Shown piece after piece: positions 9,553-18,931 of a DNA stretch of 64,000 nt (its first letter is position 1; every line of letters begins with the position of its first letter). Both the position numbers and the translations under genes were made by a program. The DNA lies in the NCBI RefSeq assembly GCF_000317285.1, contig NZ_AJLN01000107.1, forward strand, positions 60,636 to 124,635, given 5' to 3'. Source of the DNA: Chlorogloeopsis fritschii PCC 6912 (GTDB taxonomy: Bacteria; Cyanobacteriota; Cyanobacteriia; Cyanobacteriales; Nostocaceae). Below the pieces are notes generated by a model. That model saw only the letters and a list, made by a program, of their open reading frames with translations, had not been told where the DNA came from and searched no databases.

Positions 9553-10347
9553 ATGCCAGTTGTTTCATTGGCTCAAATGATGGAGTCAGGGGTTCACTTT
9601 GGTCATCAGACTCGTAGGTGGAACCCAAAAATGTCTCCCTACATCTACACCGCCCGCAACGGAGTGCACATCATTGACTTGGTGCAAACTGCTCAGTTGA
9701 TGGAAGAAGCATATACCTATATGCGATCGCAAGCGGAGCAAGGCAAGAAGTTTCTTTTTGTTGGCACTAAACGGCAAGCAGCTGGCATCATTGCTCAAGA
9801 AGCCTCTCGTTGTGGCGCTCATTATATTAACCAACGCTGGTTGGGCGGAATGCTCACCAACTGGGCAACCATCAAAACACGGGTAGACCGTCTTAAAGAC
9901 TTAGAACGCCGGGAAGAGAGCGGCGCTCTTGACTTACTACCCAAAAAAGAAGCCTCAATGTTACGCCGAGAGTTAGCAAAGCTTCAGAAATACTTGGGCG
10001 GTATTAAAACCATGCGCAAAGTCCCAGATGTGGTTGTAATTGTAGACCAAAGACGGGAATACAACGCAGTTCAAGAATGTATTAAATTGGGAATCCCGAT
10101 TGTATCAATGTTGGATACAAACTGCGATCCGGATGTAGTAGATATTCCGATTCCAGCAAATGACGACGCTATTCGCTCAATTAAGCTAATCGTTGGCAAA
10201 TTGGCGGACGCAATTTATGAAGGGCGTCACGGTCAATTGGATGTAGAAGAGGAATACGAAGACTACGAAGGTGCTGAAGAAGATTACGATTACGAAGAAA
10301 GCGACTATAGTGATTCGCTGATTCCCGACGACGAAGACGAAGAGTAG
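9553..10347 (+). CDS. rpsB: 30S ribosomal protein S2
   Basis: A 264-residue uS2 protein, needed for assembly of the small subunit head and recruitment of S1. The family core is intact: [24 protein letters not shown] at the start (residues 4-27), [29 protein letters not shown], and [25 protein letters not shown] near the end of the fold. Residues about 232-264 form a strongly acidic Glu/Asp/Tyr tail absent from the E. coli protein. The ATG at 9553 follows an AATAGGAG Shine-Dalgarno. It is upstream of tsf, the common rpsB-tsf pairing, with a 12-bp inverted repeat in the 130-base gap. Confidence 0.97.
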   Translation: MPVVSLAQMMESGVHFGHQTRRWNPKMSPYIYTARNGVHIIDLVQTAQLMEEAYTYMRSQAEQGKKFLFVGTKRQAAGIIAQEASRCGAHYINQRWLGGMLTNWATIKTRVDRLKDLERREESGALDLLPKKEASMLRRELAKLQKYLGGIKTMRKVPDVVVIVDQRREYNAVQECIKLGIPIVSMLDTNCDPDVVDIPIPANDDAIRSIKLIVGKLADAIYEGRHGQLDVEEEYEDYEGAEEDYDYEESDYSDSLIPDDEDEE

Positions 10348-10348
10348 T

Positions 10349-10404
10349 CAGTTATCAGTTACCAGTTACCAGCGAACAGCTACCATATTGAGAACTGATA
10401 ACTG
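10349..10404. repeat. Inverted repeat in the rpsB-tsf spacer
   Basis: CAGTTATCAGTT (10349-10360) and AACTGATAACTG (10393-10404) are perfect inverted copies with a 32-base loop made of related CAGTTACCAGTTACC units. It has no T-run, so it is more likely repeat DNA or an attenuating hairpin than a full terminator. Confidence 0.7.
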
Positions 10405-10477
10405 TTTACTGTTAACTAAACAATACTCAAAATCCGAGAGCAATTACAACTGTCAGTCAAGTAGGAATTGAGGCAAA

Positions 10478-11137
10478 ATGGCGGAAATATCTGCAAAACT
10501 TGTCCAAGAGCTACGCCAAAAAACAGGCGCTGGCATGATGGACTGCAAAAAAGCGCTGAAAGAAAACGATGGTGATATGGCGAAAGCCGAAGAATGGCTG
10601 CGCAAGAAAGGTATCGCCAAAGCTGGAGCCAAAGCAGATCGGGTGGCGGCAGAAGGACTGATCGGCAGCTATATCCACACTGGTGGTAGAGTTGGTGTGT
10701 TAGTTGAAGTGAACTGCGAGACTGACTTCGTTGCTCGCCGCGAGGAGTTTCAAAATCTGGTGCGGAACGTGGCTATGCAGGTAGCGGCTTGTCCGAATGT
10801 CGAGTATGTGAAAGTAGCAGACATTCCACCCGATGTTGTCGCCAAGGAAAAAGAAATTGAAATGGGGCGAGATGACTTAGGCAACAAACCTGAGGCAGTC
10901 AAAGAAAAAATTGTTCAGGGCAGAATTGAAAAGCGCCTGAAGGAATTGACTTTGCTGGATCAGCCTTATATTCGCGACCAAAGTATCACTGTAGATGAAC
11001 TAGTGAAACAAGCGATCGCTCAACTGGGCGAAAACATTCAAGTACGTCGCTTTGTTCGCTTTGTTCTCGGTGAAGGAATTGAAAAACAAGAAACTAACTT
11101 TGCTGAAGAAGTAGCTGCACAAATGGGTGGCAAATAA
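10478..11137 (+). CDS. tsf: Elongation factor Ts
   Basis: A 219-residue guanine nucleotide exchange factor that regenerates EF-Tu-GTP during translation. The N-terminal UBA-like domain has the signature [20 protein letters not shown] at residues about 7-26, and the core has [21 protein letters not shown] at 70-90 containing the TDFV contact region. It is shorter than the 283-residue E. coli protein because most of the second half of the core is missing, as in other short cyanobacterial EF-Ts. The C-terminus [20 protein letters not shown] is conserved. It lies 130 bases after rpsB and ends before a strong terminator at 11175-11206. Confidence 0.97.
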   Translation: MAEISAKLVQELRQKTGAGMMDCKKALKENDGDMAKAEEWLRKKGIAKAGAKADRVAAEGLIGSYIHTGGRVGVLVEVNCETDFVARREEFQNLVRNVAMQVAACPNVEYVKVADIPPDVVAKEKEIEMGRDDLGNKPEAVKEKIVQGRIEKRLKELTLLDQPYIRDQSITVDELVKQAIAQLGENIQVRRFVRFVLGEGIEKQETNFAEEVAAQMGGK

Positions 11138-11174
11138 TTTCAGTTGTTGTTCTCTTACTGAGCAACTTATTTCA

Positions 11175-11206
11175 AGACAGGTCAACCATAATTGCTTGAC
11201 CTGTCT
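11175..11206 (+). terminator. Rho-independent terminator of rpsB-tsf
   Basis: An 11-bp perfect stem, AGACAGGTCAA (11175-11185) with TTGACCTGTCT (11196-11206), ten-base loop, followed by TTCGTT. It is 38 bases after the tsf stop. Confidence 0.85.
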
Positions 11207-11321
11207 TTCGTTAACTGTAAATCTAACCAAAATCTAAAATCCTTTAGTATAGTGATCCTAATAATGTAAGCGTACATTTGTACCAAATTGTTCTGGTTCA
11301 AATGGGCAATAACGAGAAGAT

Positions 11322-12239
11322 ATGGCAAGACCAATTGAGCGAATAGAGCGGGATATTGCAGTCTTAGAAGAGGCGATAGACGCGATCGCAAAAGAACTCC
11401 AAACTGCTTATGCCAGTTATTTAACCAGCTTGGGAAAAGCTTTACAAAAGCAACTGATTCTGGCTAGCTATCACCTGTGTACTCAAGGGTATCCTGAAAA
11501 TTTTTTGAAATTAACCTTGAGTAAGCGGCAAAATTTACAACAGGGCATTCGTAATTTGGGTAAACAGGCGACTGAGCAGTTGTTAGCTTTGACTCAAAAT
11601 GAGCATGAGCAATCACAGCTGCAACAAGAACCAGAAGATATAAAAGCAGAAGAAACAACAGAAGCAGATAAAGAAGAGGAAGAAGAGGAAGTAGAGGAAG
11701 TAGAGGAAGATAGTATCCCTAATATCCTCTTTTTAGAAGCAGATTCTCCTGCTACTCTAGTCTCAAAAACTCTGGTGACGCCAAATACCTCTAATCCAAT
11801 AGAACTGATGAAATGGCAACAGTATCTGGAAAGTTCTACCCAAAACACGCTCAAAAGAGTTTCTCGTCAGGCAAATCTTTTGTTACAAAAAGCGGGGATT
11901 CTACCTAAGAAATTGCCAGAACCAATTTTAGAAGCGGCTGCGGCAGTATCAGAAGCATCTGCCGAAGTAGTACCAGGCCCGCCCAACCTTCTAAATTTAG
12001 TGATAGAAATTGAAAATGACAAGCACTCAGAAGAATCGAATCTGACACAGATTATGGCTATTAACCTGCGACTTGGGGAAATTGAATTTGCCGACACAAA
12101 ACTTTCGTCTGAGCGCAAACAGATCCGCAATATAATAGCTCAACTCAATAAAATTGGGCTGGACTACCAAAAAAAACAGCGAGAGCGATCGGTTGCTGAA
12201 GCCGAATCAGCATGGCGTGCTAGTTGGTTTGATGATTAA
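11322..12239 (+). CDS. Acidic coiled-coil protein of unknown function
   Basis: A 305-residue soluble protein I cannot assign to a named family. Residues 1-95 are helical and basic-to-neutral (MARPIERIERDIAVLEEAID, later LKLTLSKRQNLQQGIRNLG); residues about 96-135 are a very acidic Glu-rich linker; 160-185 contain QYLESSTQNTLKRVSRQANLL, an amphipathic helix; and the end (about 265-300) is another predicted coiled coil with many Lys/Arg. No signal peptide or membrane segment. It lies between tsf and recG on the same strand with 69 bases before recG, so it may be cotranscribed with recG; a role in DNA or ribosome work would be a guess. Confidence 0.7.
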   Translation: MARPIERIERDIAVLEEAIDAIAKELQTAYASYLTSLGKALQKQLILASYHLCTQGYPENFLKLTLSKRQNLQQGIRNLGKQATEQLLALTQNEHEQSQLQQEPEDIKAEETTEADKEEEEEEVEEVEEDSIPNILFLEADSPATLVSKTLVTPNTSNPIELMKWQQYLESSTQNTLKRVSRQANLLLQKAGILPKKLPEPILEAAAAVSEASAEVVPGPPNLLNLVIEIENDKHSEESNLTQIMAINLRLGEIEFADTKLSSERKQIRNIIAQLNKIGLDYQKKQRERSVAEAESAWRASWFDD

Positions 12240-12308
12240 TTCTTTGTCCTTTGTCCAAAATGTCTAATAGCTAATGACGAATGACGAATGACTACTGACT
12301 AATGACCA

Positions 12309-14897
12309 ATGACTACCGACAAACCAGATTGGATACGATTACAAAAAGCCTTGGCGATAGAAGCAGAACAAGGCTTCAGTGATTTGGTAGGCAAACAATA
12401 CCGCTTTAGCGAATTTCTCACCCTCACTTTTGGTAAATTTCCAACAGCTTTACCAAGTACTGAGCGTCTGCGCTGGCAAGAACTAGCGACTCAGTTTGCT
12501 AGCTATCCCAATCTGGAACGAGAAGGTAGGCAAAACTTAGTAGCCAATACTCGCAGGTATCTATATCAACTGCAACAACAGCAAGAGGATAAGGGGAATC
12601 AAGAGGACACGGGGACACGGGGACACGGGGAAAGAGAACAAGGGGACAAGGGGACAAGGGGAGGACACTTGCGTGCGGAGGTTCCCTCCGTTGAGCAAAG
12701 TGTCCGTCGACAAGGAGACGCGGGAAATGTAAATAAAAGTTTCTCCGCTTTTTCTAAATCTCAAATTGTTGCTGAAGTTAGTCGCACTCTTGCCCCAAAA
12801 CTTGACCAAAAACTCAAGGATTTACCAGAAATTGGATTGAGAAAGGCTGAGAAGTTAGCGCGTCTTGGTTTATACACTGTACGCGACTTGTTATTTTACT
12901 ATCCCCGCGACCATATTGATTATGCCCGACAGGTGAATATCTGTGAGTTGCAGGCGGGCGAGACGGTGACGATAGTGGCAAAAGTCAAGAGTTGTAATTG
13001 CTTTACTAGCCCTAAGAATAAGAAATTAACAATCTTGGAACTGTTGTTACGGGATAATACTGGTCGGCTGAAAATTAGTCGTTTTTTCGCAGGTACACGC
13101 TTTAGCAGTCGTGCTTGGCAAGAAAGTTTAAAACGTCGCTACCCAGTTGGTAGTATTGTGGCAGCGTGCGGTTTGGTGAAAGAGAGTAAATACGGTCTGA
13201 CGCTGGAAGATCCAGAATTGGAAGTTTTAGCTCATCCAGGCGATACGATTGATTCGTTAACTATTGGACGAGTAGTGCCAATTTATGCTCTTACGGAAGG
13301 AGTCGGAGCAGATTTGGTACGGCAGGCGGTGATTGCAGCTTTAGCTGCTGTGGTTCATCTCAAAGATCCTCTGCCCAGTGGATTGCGGGAAAAGTATGGG
13401 TTAATGGAATTGAAGGACGCGATCGCTAATATTCATTTCCCTCCAGACAGCGACACTCTCCAACCTGCTCGTCGCCGCTTGGTGTTTGATGAATTTTTCT
13501 ATCTACAGTTGGGTTTACTGCAACGTCAGCATCGAGCCAAACAAATTCAAACCAGCGCCATACTGGCTCCTCAAGGACAGCTATTAGAAAGATTTTACGA
13601 GATACTGCCTTTTCAACTCACCAATGCCCAAAAACGAGTCATCAACGATATTCTCAATGATTTGCAAAAATCAGTGCCGATGAATCGTTTAGTACAGGGT
13701 GATGTTGGTTCTGGGAAAACAGTTGTGGCAGTAGTTGCCATTCTCGCTGCAATTCAATCTGGGTATCAAGCGGCACTTATGGCTCCCACGGAAGTTTTGG
13801 CAGAGCAGCATTACCGCAAGTTAGTAAGTTGGTTTAATTTACTGCATTTGCCCGTGGAATTACTGACAGGTTCGACTAAAACAGTGAAAAGGCGGGAAAT
13901 TCACGCCCAGTTGGAAACGGGAGAATTACCTTTGTTGGTGGGAACTCATGCTCTAATTCAAAACCCTGTTAATTTCCATCGTTTGGGTTTGGTGGTAATT
14001 GATGAGCAACATCGCTTTGGTGTAGAGCAACGGGCGCGCTTGCAGCAAAAAGGCGAGCAACCCCATGTCTTAACTATGACGGCAACACCCATTCCTCGGA
14101 CATTGGCACTAACAATTCACGGGGATTTGGATGTCAGCCAAATTGATGAATTGCCACCAGGACGGCAAAAAATTCAAACAACGGCGCTAACGAGTCAGCA
14201 ACGCCAAAACGCCTACGATCTGATCCGCCGAGAAGTTGCCCAAGGAAGACAAGCTTATGTAATTTTACCCCTAGTAGAAGAATCTGAAAAACTGGATTTG
14301 CGATCGGCAGTTGAGGAGTATAAAAAGCTGCAAGAAAGTGTCTTTCCAGAGTTTCGGGTGGGGCTACTCCACGGTCGAATGAGTTCAGCAGATAAGGACG
14401 AGGCGATTAGTAAATTTCGTGACAACGAAACTCAAATCTTGGTTTCTACAACCGTTGTTGAAGTAGGCGTAGACGTGCCGAATGCTACCGTTATGCTCAT
14501 AGAAAATGCGGAACGTTTTGGCTTGTCTCAGTTACACCAATTACGAGGGCGGGTTGGTAGGGGTGCCGCACAGTCTTACTGCTTATTGATGAGCAGTTCT
14601 AGAAGCCCCGATGCACAACAACGACTGAAGGTATTGGAACAGTCTCAGGATGGCTTTTTTATTTCCGAAATGGATATGCGTTTTCGCGGGCCTGGTGAAG
14701 TGCTAGGAACTCGGCAATCTGGTGTGCCAGATTTTACGCTGGCGAGTTTAGTAGAAGATGAAGAAGTGTTGATGCTAGCGCGACAAGCAGCAGAAAAAAT
14801 TATACAAATAGATGCAACTATAGAGCGTTGGTATTTAATGAAAGAAGAATTGAAATATCGGTATGAACGATTAATGGGTGGGGCGATTTTGACATAA
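12309..14897 (+). CDS. recG: ATP-dependent DNA helicase RecG with in-frame repeat insertion
   Basis: An 862-residue superfamily 2 helicase that remodels stalled forks and branches Holliday junctions. After an N-terminal extension, the wedge OB domain begins near residue 175 (LPEIGLRKAEKLARLGLYTV). Walker A is GDVGSGKT at about 465-472, the DEQH box is VIDEQHRFG near 564, TMTATPIPRT follows, and motif VI is HQLRGRVGRG near 748-757. Residues about 92-141 are low-complexity Gly/Gln/Arg/Thr sequence encoded by intergenic-type repeat DNA (12583-12730) and sit between the N-terminal region and the wedge, so the core is untouched. The start ATG is in a TAATGACCAATGAC repeat tail, so the true start could be slightly downstream. 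Confidence 0.95.
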   Translation: MTTDKPDWIRLQKALAIEAEQGFSDLVGKQYRFSEFLTLTFGKFPTALPSTERLRWQELATQFASYPNLEREGRQNLVANTRRYLYQLQQQQEDKGNQEDTGTRGHGEREQGDKGTRGGHLRAEVPSVEQSVRRQGDAGNVNKSFSAFSKSQIVAEVSRTLAPKLDQKLKDLPEIGLRKAEKLARLGLYTVRDLLFYYPRDHIDYARQVNICELQAGETVTIVAKVKSCNCFTSPKNKKLTILELLLRDNTGRLKISRFFAGTRFSSRAWQESLKRRYPVGSIVAACGLVKESKYGLTLEDPELEVLAHPGDTIDSLTIGRVVPIYALTEGVGADLVRQAVIAALAAVVHLKDPLPSGLREKYGLMELKDAIANIHFPPDSDTLQPARRRLVFDEFFYLQLGLLQRQHRAKQIQTSAILAPQGQLLERFYEILPFQLTNAQKRVINDILNDLQKSVPMNRLVQGDVGSGKTVVAVVAILAAIQSGYQAALMAPTEVLAEQHYRKLVSWFNLLHLPVELLTGSTKTVKRREIHAQLETGELPLLVGTHALIQNPVNFHRLGLVVIDEQHRFGVEQRARLQQKGEQPHVLTMTATPIPRTLALTIHGDLDVSQIDELPPGRQKIQTTALTSQQRQNAYDLIRREVAQGRQAYVILPLVEESEKLDLRSAVEEYKKLQESVFPEFRVGLLHGRMSSADKDEAISKFRDNETQILVSTTVVEVGVDVPNATVMLIENAERFGLSQLHQLRGRVGRGAAQSYCLLMSSSRSPDAQQRLKVLEQSQDGFFISEMDMRFRGPGEVLGTRQSGVPDFTLASLVEDEEVLMLARQAAEKIIQIDATIERWYLMKEELKYRYERLMGGAILT
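12583..12730. repeat. Repeat DNA inserted in frame within recG
   Basis: Three direct 8-bp units GGACACGG, then three of ACAAGGGG, then a REP-like palindrome in which ACACTT/AAGTGT and CGGAGG/CCTCCG pair (about 12665-12705). These are intergenic repeat types of this genome; the frame stays open for about 50 codons. Confidence 0.75.
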
Positions 14898-15207
14898 CTG
14901 ATTATGACCACTGCTCAATTAGGGCATTGGTAAAATCACCCCTAAGTTATGAGAACGCATTTACTAGTACAACACGACGGAAATAAACATACCGTTTGAG
15001 AAGGTTGAAAAATTTATATGATAAACTTTTTACCTTCTGCCTACTGCCGTCTACCTTATTGTGCTAGTTATTCTTTCACCAATAAAAATCTTGCCAGAGA
15101 AACTGTAAGACTTTTTGGCCAGGGTAGGCTCACTTTTCAAAACAATGAGCACTGGTGGCAACTAAGTAAACTGAACTTGTCAAAGAAGCCTAAGTAATCT
15201 CTGCTGC
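14898..15207. other. Intergenic region between convergent recG and TerB-like gene
   Basis: About 310 bases, no open frame, no strong terminator. Nothing specific seen. Confidence 0.4.
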
Positions 15208-15681
15208 TTATGTTTCTTCTTCCTCTTCTAAGTCTTCAAAGCTCGAAAGCACTTCGTCAATAATCTCCTGTGCTTCTTCATCATTAATTTCTAATCCTTT
15301 TTGGATTTCTTTTAGTAAATTTTTTTTCCCTTTAGGAATCCGTAATTCATCTTCGTCTACTAGGAGAATGACACTGCTAGCAAAAGCATCGAGAAGCATC
15401 TCCTGTGAAAGGGATTGACGAGCAGTATTAAACAGCGCTCCTACTCCCTCTTTCTCAGCCAGGGATAAAAGTTTATCCACCATTTCTATCAATTCGTCAT
15501 CCGAGGAATCTTCAAAAACCTCAAGTTCCCAAAGGGAATCAGCGATAAATTCTACATCCGCCTCCTCTAGAGAAGAATCAGCCACCGCAGTCACAACAGC
15601 GATCGCTGCAACCGCTTCCTCTGAACTGATTGGTTCTTTTAAAGTTCCTTCGGATTTAAATATTTTGTCGTACTTGGCCAT
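15208..15681 (-). CDS. TerB-like acidic protein, short paralogue
   Basis: A 157-residue acidic protein with the pattern of the TerB-like alpha-helical fold: EEAVAAIAVVTAVADSSLEE near residues 20-39, a second half-repeat LLDAFASSVILLVDEDELRIP near 96-116, and the closing LLKEIQKGLEINDEEAQEII. TerB domains bind metals through acidic residues and act in tellurite resistance and membrane-linked stress complexes; the function here is not known. It matches residues 1-155 of the next gene upstream (15888-16937) closely, so the two arose by tandem duplication. The C-terminus ends in a Glu-only tail. No signal peptide. Confidence 0.75.
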   Translation of the reverse strand: MAKYDKIFKSEGTLKEPISSEEAVAAIAVVTAVADSSLEEADVEFIADSLWELEVFEDSSDDELIEMVDKLLSLAEKEGVGALFNTARQSLSQEMLLDAFASSVILLVDEDELRIPKGKKNLLKEIQKGLEINDEEAQEIIDEVLSSFEDLEEEEET

Positions 15682-15887
15682 GATGGCTATCTCCGTCAGT
15701 TTTTGTGTAATTGCAGATGTGAAGAATGCTAGTTATTGGGTAGTGTAGCAAGATAAGCAGCCTTGTACTCTCTGAAAAATTAGGAGGACATAAGTCAAGT
15801 TATAAAAATCACTTATTACACCAAATACTTGTACACTTCCAGGGGTAACTATTCCTGAAATATCGCCCTCTAGTTGGATGTTTGTAA

Positions 15888-16937
15888 TTATGTAAAGGTT
15901 ATGGTGTTGATAAAACTGAGAAGTTTCCGTTTGAACTCTTGGGCTTCTTCTTTGATAGAACCAGGAGTTTCACCATCAAAAAAACTGCGCTGGCTGTTGA
16001 CGATGTACAAAAAATCTCTGTATATAAATGCTAACAAGCCTCGGTAGGCATTTAACCTCACGGCAGTGCCGTTGTTTTGTGTCTTTGAAATTGTTGAACC
16101 CCCAGGCATATCAATCAATGCAAAATAAGCACCCTCTAGTGTGTCTGGTAAATATTCGGTGTAACCGACAGAAGCATCTAGCACATTAGCAGCGATCGCA
16201 CCAGGCACATACTTGTTTAAGAGAATGGATCGCAGATATTCCTCCTGTCCTACAGCGTCAATTTGTACAAACTCTTGTGATGGTAGGGAATAATAATCTA
16301 TTCTCAGCAAAGTACCAAAGTCATCAGAAAAGCTGACTGCCCCTTCTTGGCTATCAACCCTGCCGCCCTGCTGGAGATTAACGGGAATTATAACTGTAAA
16401 GTTACCTAAAGGCGATTCATATACTTCTTGCTCAAAGAATTGTTCAAAAACTCCTTCATATTCGTCGTCTGTATCTTCTTCTTCTAATTCTTCAAAAGAG
16501 TCAATTACTTCGTTTATAACCTCTTTTGCTTCTTCATCCTCAATTTCTAAACCTTGTTGTAAATTTTTAAGCAAAGTCATTTTACTTTGAGGAATGCTTA
16601 ATTCTTCCTCGTCTACTAGTACACTTACCCCTGCGGCAAAACCATCCAGAATTAATTCATCTGCCAAGCATTCATAGGCAGTATTAAACAGCGTCCCAAC
16701 TCCTTCATCTTCCGCAAGAGATATAAGTTTATCAACTATTTCTAACAATTCGTCATCTGAATATTCTTCAAAAATCTCAAATCCCCAAAGGATATCCACC
16801 AAAAAATCTGCATCTACATTTTCTAAAGAAGAATCGGCAACTGCTGTGACAACTGCGATCGCAGCTACTGCTTCTTCCGGACTCAGTGATTCCTCCAAAA
16901 CCTCTTCTGAGTTAAAAATTCTATCGTACTTACTCAT
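15888..16937 (-). CDS. TerB-like domain fused to a C-terminal domain, long paralogue
   Basis: A 349-residue acidic protein. Residues 1-155 repeat the TerB-like domain of its neighbour (EEAVAAIAVVTAVADSSLEN; later VSVLVDEEELSIPQSKMTLL). Residues about 170-349 form a separate soluble domain beginning YESPLGNFTVIIPVNLQQGG, with alternating strands (FGTLLRIDYYSLP, GAYFALIDMPGGS, LLAFIYRDFLYIVN) and a final helix; I do not recognise a family, but the layout is that of a small beta-rich domain. The neighbour at 15208 lacks this part. The two genes are codirectional, 206 bases apart. A stress or metal role is an inference from the TerB-like fold only. Confidence 0.72.
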   Translation of the reverse strand: MSKYDRIFNSEEVLEESLSPEEAVAAIAVVTAVADSSLENVDADFLVDILWGFEIFEEYSDDELLEIVDKLISLAEDEGVGTLFNTAYECLADELILDGFAAGVSVLVDEEELSIPQSKMTLLKNLQQGLEIEDEEAKEVINEVIDSFEELEEEDTDDEYEGVFEQFFEQEVYESPLGNFTVIIPVNLQQGGRVDSQEGAVSFSDDFGTLLRIDYYSLPSQEFVQIDAVGQEEYLRSILLNKYVPGAIAANVLDASVGYTEYLPDTLEGAYFALIDMPGGSTISKTQNNGTAVRLNAYRGLLAFIYRDFLYIVNSQRSFFDGETPGSIKEEAQEFKRKLLSFINTITFT

Positions 16938-17464
16938 GAATTTCTCTCCCTCACTTTTTGCGGTAATTGGAAATATTTAGTGCCATTGGGTAGTTTACCA
17001 ACGGCTGCAGTCATTATTCCTCAATCTTTAAACTCAACTAATAAATAATTGATGACTATATAAGGGCTGAATTGATAATCTTTGCTTAACTATAGACTTT
17101 AATAAATTAAGGGTTTGAGATGAAGATTGACATCAACCATCCTGTGGATCTGAGCAGATTATTTGTGCTTAGTACTAGTCTTGCTTAGTATTAATATTGT
17201 AAGCAAACCATAATAAGTATTAATTATAATTAGTGAAACCCTTTTTAAGTAAGTAATTAAATATACCTATTTTAAAATTTATAGTTACATGATGTAGTTG
17301 TGATGCTAAGTTTTCCATGTCTCAAGATTGGGCAATTGTCCTTATAGGTACTGTAAATAGCTCTTTATATTACAAATGTAGTATAAAATAATGCTTATTT
17401 ATTTACAACGTTATACTTAATTTAATAAGATATTGAATGTATTTTTAGACACAGCCAAGCTCAG
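16938..17464. other. AT-rich intergenic region between divergent genes
   Basis: About 530 bases, very AT-rich near 17180-17450, with promoters expected for both flanking genes. No open frame or defined operator found. Confidence 0.4.
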
Positions 17465-18448
17465 ATGACGTCTATTATAGACACTGCTAATTTTGAAACG
17501 AATACACAAGATAGACCCCCAGTGGTTCTTACATCGGAGTTACGAAAAGTATACAGTGCAGGTTTCTTTTTAAATCAAAAAATCGTATCTCTCAAAAGCT
17601 GTTCTTTAGTAGTTTACAAGGGAGAGACCTTTGGATTGCTAGGACAGAATGGCGCTGGCAAAACCACATTGTTAAAATTATTACTTGGAGTTATCCGTCC
17701 TACTTCTGGGAGGGGATTATTATTGGGCAAGCCATTGGGCGATCGCGCCATCAAGCAACGTATTGGTTACTTGCCAGAAAATCCTTACTTTTATGACTAT
17801 CTGACGGGTTGGGAATTTTTACAGCTAGCAGCGGGGCTATTCCAAATTCCGAAAAGTGTGCAAAACCGACGGATTCCTCAACTGTTAGACTTAGTTGGTT
17901 TATCTCAAGCTGATGCTCGCAAAAAGCAGATGCGTCGCTACTCTAAAGGTATGCTTCAGCGTGTGGGTATGGCACAGGCACTCATTAACGATCCAGAAGT
18001 AGTATTTTTGGATGAGCCTATGTCTGGTTTAGATCCAGTTGGACGTTGCCAAATGCGAGAAATTATCTTGTCGCTCAAAGCTGCTGAAAAAACGATTTTT
18101 TTCAACAGTCACGTGCTGAGTGAGGTGGAACTAATTTGCGATCGCGTTGCCATTCTCGCTCAAGGTAAGTTAATTTGCTCTGGTTCCCTCAATGAGCTTT
18201 TAGGAACTCGTGACACATATCATATTCAAGGGCAAGGTGGTGACTGGGAAATTCTGCAAAAATGGCTTCCTAATATAGAATTTCAGCCAGATACTTCTTG
18301 GGAAGGTGAATTACAAGGCGATATGTATGATTTTGTTGCCAGTCTTAATCTTATGGGTGGACAAATATTAGCGATGAAATTGTTTCGTCCTTCTTTAGAA
18401 GAGTTTTTTATCCAACAAATTGAAAAACACAAAAATTCGACTAATTAG
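17465..18448 (+). CDS. ABC transporter ATP-binding protein
   Basis: A 327-residue ATPase of the ABC-2/CcmA-like (DrrA) class, powering export together with a separate membrane permease. Walker A is LLGQNGAGKTTLLKLL near residues 58-73, the Q-loop region is RIGYLPENPYFYD, the ABC signature is RRYSKGMLQRVGMAQALI (with SKGM instead of the usual SGGQ, typical of this class), and Walker B is EVVFLDEPMSGLDP. About 85 residues follow the nucleotide-binding domain. No permease is adjacent; the next gene on the same strand, 480 bases on, encodes a polysaccharide export protein, so a link to envelope export is possible but unproven. Confidence 0.9.
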   Translation: MTSIIDTANFETNTQDRPPVVLTSELRKVYSAGFFLNQKIVSLKSCSLVVYKGETFGLLGQNGAGKTTLLKLLLGVIRPTSGRGLLLGKPLGDRAIKQRIGYLPENPYFYDYLTGWEFLQLAAGLFQIPKSVQNRRIPQLLDLVGLSQADARKKQMRRYSKGMLQRVGMAQALINDPEVVFLDEPMSGLDPVGRCQMREIILSLKAAEKTIFFNSHVLSEVELICDRVAILAQGKLICSGSLNELLGTRDTYHIQGQGGDWEILQKWLPNIEFQPDTSWEGELQGDMYDFVASLNLMGGQILAMKLFRPSLEEFFIQQIEKHKNSTN

Positions 18449-18931
18449 TCTTTTTATCTATTCTTTATCTGTGCTTGCATAAACTTTTGCAGCAATTTAA
18501 CAAAATTACGAGCACATAGTGCTCCTGTGTTGTATGAGTGTTGCATTAGTATTGCATACAAGGGCTGCTAAAAACTTTTCTGAGCTACTCGTTTTTACTT
18601 GAACTGAGAAATGAAAGCGATGAGAGCCAAGCTTCTTTTCATTGAGACTATATTTCAGTAAATATTCGTATTACTATTTAATTTTTTTTGGTGTTGACAA
18701 GTGCAGAGAAATGTTATGATTGGCACTATTATTTTTCTAGTTTTACTGTGTTCACAGGAGACTTCTTTAAATTAACTTCACTAAAAATTCAATTCCAATA
18801 TATAATTGTTGTCCTGAGAAACATGGGTTTTTCGGAAAATAAGATTATTGAGGAACTCAAATACTTAAGTATAGTCAATATATAGATTGATTAGACAACA
18901 CTTTTGTTCATGGTTGTAGTGTGAGGACTGT
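18449..18931. other. Intergenic region upstream of the polysaccharide export gene
   Basis: About 480 bases. TTGACA at 18694 and TATGAT at 18715 could be a promoter, but the 15-bp spacing is short. A 65-codon frame at 18688-18885 has no family resemblance and is not called. Confidence 0.4.

Noticed and set aside
18688..18885. 65-codon plus-strand frame and a possible promoter at 18694-18720
   Set aside because: The peptide has no recognisable domain, and the TTGACA/TATGAT pair has only 15-bp spacing; evidence is too weak for either.
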